NCBI RefSeq assembly: GCF_900166585.1
Contig: NZ_FVZC01000009.1
Span: forward strand, 744,001-808,000
DNA length: 64,000 nucleotides
Source: Mesobacillus jeotgali
GTDB taxonomy: Bacteria > Bacillota > Bacilli > Bacillales > Cytobacillaceae
Direction of reading: 5' to 3'
Shown: positions 59,913-64,000 of the stretch, in pieces
How positions within the stretch are numbered: the first letter of the stretch is position 1
Layout of the letters: every line of letters starts with the position of its first letter
The notes under the pieces: generated by a model
Databases searched by the model: none
The model's input: only the letters and a program-made list of their open reading frames with translations
What the model was told of the DNA's origin: nothing
Position numbers and translations under genes: made by a program

Positions 59913-59999
59913 AAAAACACCTCTTAGTATATGTCGATATCATTATATTCTCCTTTAGTGTAAAAATACACTTTGTGATAAGAAAGTTGTCATAAAAGG

Positions 60000-60095
60000 C
60001 AACCTGGTATATATCCAATGATTTCTTCGCCTTCATTAACAGCTGCCAGGCTTAAGTCTGGGATATCTTTTTCATTTAGATTTTTATCCAACGAT
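60000..60095 (-). pseudogene. Short acetyltransferase-like remnant
   Basis: The minus strand reads NLNEKDIPDLSLAAVNEGEE followed by IIGYIPG, a pattern like the first conserved part of a GNAT protein, with no start, no flanking domain and a stop soon after. It is probably debris. The rest of 59913-60392 holds nothing recognisable apart from AT-rich promoter-like DNA before 60393. Confidence 0.3.
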
Positions 60096-60392
60096 GGCCC
60101 CCATCATTTTCAAGTAAAAAGATAGAATCCTAACTGTCCGCTGAAAGTCTGCTCCTGCTTTTATTTCCAAGTGCAGAGCTTTTGTTATATTGATAAATAT
60201 TGAGTAAAATCAATGTAGCCATAACAAGAATTGTTATGTACTTTCAATTTTTAATATTCATAAAAACCACTCCCCATTGATTCCTTTAGGTAATATGAAT
60301 AATTCACTGAATTAAATTTTCACTTACTGCACTATTTTCTGTTATGATAAAAGCTGGCTTTTTGCCTGAATCAACTATTGAGGAGAACTTGA

Positions 60393-62315
60393 ATGACAAA
60401 AAATCTTCCATTTACCATCACTAAAAATGATACGTTCTTTGATTTATTAGGAGATTATATTGGTGATGTTTTTTATGATATTTTGCCTGAAAAAGGCTAT
60501 GAGTTGCGCGATGAACAGATTTATATGGCATTTCAGGTGGAGCAGGCTTTCAAGAATAAAGGGATTGTTTTCGCGGAAGCAGGTGTTGGAACAGGAAAGA
60601 CATTCGTCTATTTAATCTATGCAATCCTGTATGCACGGTATATGGGGAAACCAGCCATCGTTTCCTGCTCAGATGAAACGCTGATTGAACAGCTTGTAAA
60701 AGAAGGCGGGGATATTGAAAAACTTGAGCAGGCATTGGGGCTGAAGGTAGACGTCCGTCTCGCAAAGGCTAGAGAACAATATGTTTGTGTTAAGAAGCTT
60801 GATGAGCTTTCAAATACGTCAGACGATATCGAGATCCTTGATGTACATGATCAGCTTCCTGATTTTATCTTTGATGAAGGCATTTCCATGAATTCGTTTT
60901 CCCGTTATGGCGATCGAAAGGAATATCCTTGGGTGACGAATGAAAAATGGTCACAGCTGGCCTGGGATCCATTGCAGCAATGCTCGACATGCAGCTGGCG
61001 CCATCGCTGCGGACAAACCCTAAATCGTGATTACTATCGACATGCCGGAGATTTGATTATTTGTTCCCATGATTTTTATATGGAGCATGTTTGGACAAAA
61101 GATTCACGAAAACGAGAAGGGCAGTTGCCGCTGCTCCCAGAAGCAAGCACAGTCATTTTCGATGAGGGACATCTGCTTGAATTTGCTGCCCAAAAAGGCT
61201 TGACTTACAGATTTAATTCAAAGACATTGACAACGGTGTTAACAGGTTACATGCATCAGGATGTCAGGGAGGAATCTCTTTATTTAATAGAGGACATTGT
61301 GGAACTCCATGATTCATGGTTTGACCTTCTGGTTGAAAACTCAACTGCTGTTGAGGGTTCAAACCGAAAAGAAGTAGCGATGCACCCATCTATAAGGAAA
61401 ACGGCTGAGACACTGGAGAAGAAAGTCAGTGAATTAATGGACCAGCTCGTTTTTGACGCGGAAATGTTCCTGATTGATGAATATCACTTGAAGATCATGG
61501 AGGAGTATCTTGAGTTTTTTGCTTATGGATTATCAATATTCCTGAAGAATGATGAAGGTATTTTCTGGCTTGAGGAGAATGACGTCCAGTCCTCTCTTGT
61601 CATCATGCCTCGTCTGGTAGAGGACATTCTGAAAAAAGAAGTCTTCTCACAAAACATTCCGTTTGTATTTTCATCAGCTACTTTATCCCAAGCAGGTGAC
61701 TTTAACTATATAGCAAAAAGTCTTGGGATTGAAAAATATTCATCCTTCACTGTCGCATCACCATTTGATTATGAAGAGCAAATGGAAGTGAAAGCACATA
61801 TACAGGATTTCGAAATCAACAAATGGGAGAAGATAGGGGCAGACCTGCGAACAACAAATGGAAGCACTCTGGTATTGTTTTCTTCTATACAGGCAATGGA
61901 GCGCTTCAGAACATGGTCGGCTAATCAGGAATGGGATTTTGCCATTCTGTTCGAAGGTGACCGTGAGATTAGTGAAACCGTTAAAGACTTTCAGAGTGAC
62001 ACTAGTACGGTACTTTGCTCGTACAGTTTATGGGAGGGTCTTGATGTTCCAGGAGAATCTCTTATCCAGGTCATTATTGCGTCATTGCCATTCCCTCCAC
62101 ATGACCCGGTCTTCCAGGCAAAACGAAAGCATGCGGTTAATCCTGCAGCAGAAGTAGATGTTCCATACATGCTGCTTCGATTAAGACAGGGATTTGGCCG
62201 TTTGATCAGGAGCAGCCAGGATTATGGCACGGTGCATTTGTGGCTTACCAGTGCGCAAGAAGCAGAATTTATGGAAGAGATAAGAGGAGTGCTTCCTGTT
62301 ACCAATATTCAATGA
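60393..62315 (+). CDS. ypvA: DinG/XPD-family ATP-dependent helicase (YpvA-like)
   Basis: A 640-residue superfamily 2 helicase. Walker A EAGVGTGKT is at about residues 62-70. Four cysteines of an Fe-S-type domain lie between them and the DEGH box (YVCVKK at about 130; CSTC...RHRC at about 203-212). VIFDEGHLLE is at about 253. C-terminal motifs SSATLSQAG, CSYSLWEGLDVPGE and LRLRQGFGRLIRS are present. Likely role: unwinding DNA during repair. The ATG at 60393 has GAGGAG. A strong terminator follows. Confidence 0.88.
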   Translation: MTKNLPFTITKNDTFFDLLGDYIGDVFYDILPEKGYELRDEQIYMAFQVEQAFKNKGIVFAEAGVGTGKTFVYLIYAILYARYMGKPAIVSCSDETLIEQLVKEGGDIEKLEQALGLKVDVRLAKAREQYVCVKKLDELSNTSDDIEILDVHDQLPDFIFDEGISMNSFSRYGDRKEYPWVTNEKWSQLAWDPLQQCSTCSWRHRCGQTLNRDYYRHAGDLIICSHDFYMEHVWTKDSRKREGQLPLLPEASTVIFDEGHLLEFAAQKGLTYRFNSKTLTTVLTGYMHQDVREESLYLIEDIVELHDSWFDLLVENSTAVEGSNRKEVAMHPSIRKTAETLEKKVSELMDQLVFDAEMFLIDEYHLKIMEEYLEFFAYGLSIFLKNDEGIFWLEENDVQSSLVIMPRLVEDILKKEVFSQNIPFVFSSATLSQAGDFNYIAKSLGIEKYSSFTVASPFDYEEQMEVKAHIQDFEINKWEKIGADLRTTNGSTLVLFSSIQAMERFRTWSANQEWDFAILFEGDREISETVKDFQSDTSTVLCSYSLWEGLDVPGESLIQVIIASLPFPPHDPVFQAKRKHAVNPAAEVDVPYMLLRLRQGFGRLIRSSQDYGTVHLWLTSAQEAEFMEEIRGVLPVTNIQ

Positions 62316-62321
62316 TGAGGA

Positions 62322-62357
62322 AAAATCCCGAAAGGCCAAAGCCTTCGGGATTTTTTT
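62322..62357. terminator. Bidirectional terminator after the helicase
   Basis: AATCCCGAAAGGC and GCCTTCGGGATT around CAAA (one-base bulge), A's before and T's after, between convergent genes. Confidence 0.88.
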
Positions 62358-62364
62358 GATGAAA

Positions 62365-62565
62365 TTAGTCTCTGCATCCGCACTTTCTATGACGGCGATC
62401 ACGATCATCATTCGCATCTTCTGCACCAGCAACCAAATCATTGATAAGGCAACGGCGGACTGCATCGCAAAGGTCTTCAAAATCAATAGTTGCTCTTACC
62501 TGATTCTTGTTACGGTTAGGATAAAAAACCCCTGCAACATCATTGCCATTTCGATTGTATCCCAT
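62365..62565 (-). CDS. Small protein with Cys-rich charged C terminus
   Basis: A 66-residue protein (GYNRNGNDVAGVFYPNRNKN, then a helical stretch IDFEDLCDAVRRCLINDLVAG and a tail rich in Asp/Arg ending CGCRD). Asn-rich start and Cys-ending tail are reminiscent of spore-coat-type small proteins, but no family is recognised. AAAGGAG lies upstream of the ATG at 62565. The terminator at 62322-62357 serves it. Confidence 0.55.
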   Translation of the reverse strand: MGYNRNGNDVAGVFYPNRNKNQVRATIDFEDLCDAVRRCLINDLVAGAEDANDDRDRRHRKCGCRD

Positions 62566-62710
62566 ACGAGACTCAACTCCTTTCCTTTCTTAAAATACTT
62601 ACACGGTATCTTATTCAGAAAGGGACAAGTTGTCAGTGTTTCTTCCTGTCCGGACGTAATTATGCGTTTCTCATAGAGCCGGTTCGCATAATGGAAGTTT
62701 AATAGAACGA

Positions 62711-62740
62711 AAAAAAAGCAAGCGGTGTCCGCTTGCTTTT
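62711..62740 (-). terminator. lexA terminator
   Basis: AAAAGCAAGCGG and CCGCTTGCTTTT pair around TGT and, on the minus strand, run into T's; the hairpin overlaps the lexA stop codon. Confidence 0.88.
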
Positions 62741-63362
62741 AGTGCATATGACGATATACGCCGATAACTTTACCAAGGATGGACACATTGCGAAGGATAA
62801 TTGGATCCATTGATGAGTTTTCCGGCTGGAGCCTGAAATAGTCTTTCTCTTTAAAAAAGCGTTTTACCGTTGCTTCGTCATCCTCTGTCATTGCTACAAC
62901 AATGTCTCCATTATTAGCAGTCTTTTGCTGCTTGACTATGACATAGTCTCCGTCAAGGATTCCAGCTTCTATCATACTGTCACCCATGATTTCCAGCATG
63001 AATACCTGTTCATCATGAGGGACCAGTCGGTCTGGGAGAGGGAAGTATTCTTCTACATTTTCAATTGCTGTTATAGGCATACCGGCAGTAACTTTACCAA
63101 CCACAGGGACATTAACGACATTATATTTAGGGATACGCGTTTCCTCTTCAATCTCGAGAATTTCTATGGCACGCGGTTTCGTAGGGTCGCGTCTGATCAG
63201 CCCTTTGCTTTCAAGCCTTGCAAGGTGGCCGTGTACTGTCGAACTTGAGGCAAGTCCAACTGCTTCGCCAATTTCGCGTACGGATGGTGGATACCCTTTT
63301 TTCTTGACTTCACCTTTTATGAATTCAAATATATCTTGTTGCCTCTTAGATAACTTTGTCAT
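62739..63362 (-). CDS. lexA: LexA SOS repressor
   Basis: A 207-residue repressor with an N-terminal winged helix ([49 protein letters not shown]). The self-cleavage site Ala-Gly is in GKVTAGMPI (about residue 90), the catalytic Ser is in MGDSMIEAG (about 128) and Lys is in EATVKRFF (about 166). It represses DNA-damage genes until RecA-stimulated cleavage. The ATG at 63362 follows GAGGTGCG; the longer upstream frame is not needed. It diverges from yneA as in B. subtilis. Confidence 0.97.
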   Translation of the reverse strand: MTKLSKRQQDIFEFIKGEVKKKGYPPSVREIGEAVGLASSSTVHGHLARLESKGLIRRDPTKPRAIEILEIEEETRIPKYNVVNVPVVGKVTAGMPITAIENVEEYFPLPDRLVPHDEQVFMLEIMGDSMIEAGILDGDYVIVKQQKTANNGDIVVAMTEDDEATVKRFFKEKDYFRLQPENSSMDPIILRNVSILGKVIGVYRHMH

Positions 63363-63419
63363 ATTCACGCACCTCGTATATTTTCTTGTCCTAATTATAC
63401 CATGTCTATTCATTGGATA

Positions 63420-63499
63420 CAAACATAAGTTCGAATTTTAAGTTGACACAAAACAAATGTTCGTATTATAATGAATTCAAATGAGCGAACATATATTCG
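63420..63499. promoter_or_regulatory. lexA-yneA intergenic region with three SOS boxes
   Basis: Candidate LexA boxes (consensus CGAAC-N4-GTTCG) are at 63420-63433 (CAAACATAAGTTCG, one mismatch), 63450-63463 (AAAACAAATGTTCG, two mismatches) and 63486-63499 (CGAACATATATTCG, one mismatch). The yneA promoter TTGACA (63443-63448), 18 bp, TATAAT (63467-63472) contains the second box in its spacer. Confidence 0.88.
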
Positions 63500-63515
63500 T
63501 TAGGGAGTGTCAAAT

Positions 63516-63830
63516 ATGAAAAAAATATGGGAAAACTATTCTTACGCATTAATCCTGCTTGCTGTCAGCATCATTTTTTCACTTGTTGCAAAAGCGCATT
63601 TAAATAACGAAGATGAATACATAACTGTTACTATAGAAGAAGGGCAATCATTATGGGAGATTGCTGAAAATTATGCAACTGAACATAATTTATCGGAAAA
63701 TGAATTCGTGAGCTGGGTGGAAAAAGAAAATGGAATCATCGGCGAGAAGGTCTTTCCAGGAGACGAGCTCGTCATCCCTGTGACAGCTGAGTATGCAGAA
63801 CCCACTCAAATAGCGGGCGCGGAAAGATAA
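63516..63830 (+). CDS. yneA: YneA, SOS-induced cell division inhibitor
   Basis: The 104-residue protein has one N-terminal membrane helix (YALILLAVSIIFSLVAKAHL) and a LysM domain (ITVTIEEGQSLWEIAENYA ... FPGDELVIPV, residues about 39-90) outside the membrane. YneA blocks division during the SOS response. The ATG at 63516 has AGGGAG eight bases upstream; a GTG at 63507 overlaps that site. LexA boxes lie in its promoter. Confidence 0.93.
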   Translation: MKKIWENYSYALILLAVSIIFSLVAKAHLNNEDEYITVTIEEGQSLWEIAENYATEHNLSENEFVSWVEKENGIIGEKVFPGDELVIPVTAEYAEPTQIAGAER

Positions 63831-63846
63831 TTTGTACATAGAATAA

Positions 63847-64000
<154 letters not shown>

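Overview
The window looks like a chromosomal segment of a spore-forming Bacillaceae species with moderately low GC (Bacillus/Mesobacillus-like; the species cannot be fixed from the sequence alone). The outer parts follow the Bacillus subtilis backbone. The left edge has the end of spoVK, then hflX (ynbA), ynbB, glnR and glnA. The right edge has lexA diverging from yneA and yneB, separated by SOS boxes. Between glnA and lexA lies about 55 kb of lineage-specific DNA.

7.8-37.2 kb is an aromatic amino acid catabolic island. The first block is a phenylacetate (paa) cluster: paaK, paaABCD, an EthD-like protein, three crotonases, an aldehyde dehydrogenase, paaH, paaJ and the repressor gene paaX. A large non-coding repeat array follows (19.47-20.85 kb). 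Next come a nitroreductase, a gamma-carbonic-anhydrase-like protein, a nitronate monooxygenase/FabK-like enzyme, an ABC importer, a hotdog thioesterase, phenylalanine dehydrogenase, and the E1-alpha, E1-beta and E2 subunits of a 2-oxoacid dehydrogenase. The block ends with a homogentisate operon: 4-hydroxyphenylpyruvate dioxygenase, an aminotransferase, a flavin reductase-like protein, fumarylacetoacetase and homogentisate dioxygenase. Read together, phenylalanine would go to phenylpyruvate, phenylacetyl-CoA and the Paa route, and tyrosine to homogentisate, fumarate and acetoacetate. A near-identical palindrome (core TAACGTTA) overlaps or adjoins the promoters of paaK, the ABC importer and the thioesterase, and half-sites lie at paaX, so these look like one regulon.

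37.4-48.3 kb carries an RNase J paralogue, an SRPBCC/ArsR pair, a SWIM-SNF2 helicase, a peroxiredoxin-chemoreceptor fusion, an RsbR-like STAS protein and an ECF sigma/anti-sigma pair. The fusion gene is the most striking item. Its only interruption is a TGA exactly at the peroxiredoxin active-site position (W-TGA-P-N-C), followed at the right distance by a SECIS-like hairpin with GGU in its loop. A sigma-D-type promoter lies upstream. It is best read as a selenocysteine-containing soluble redox chemoreceptor.

48.4-62.6 kb holds small accessory genes: acetyltransferases, a PAP2 phosphatase, Nudix and kinase proteins, and several membrane proteins or lipoproteins. It also has a glutamate/aspartate-type symporter under a c-di-AMP (ydaO-type) riboswitch, a YpvA-like helicase, and two broken genes (a DUF4253 frameshift and a DUF2332 nonsense codon). 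All calls come from reading the sequence and from family knowledge; no database search was run.
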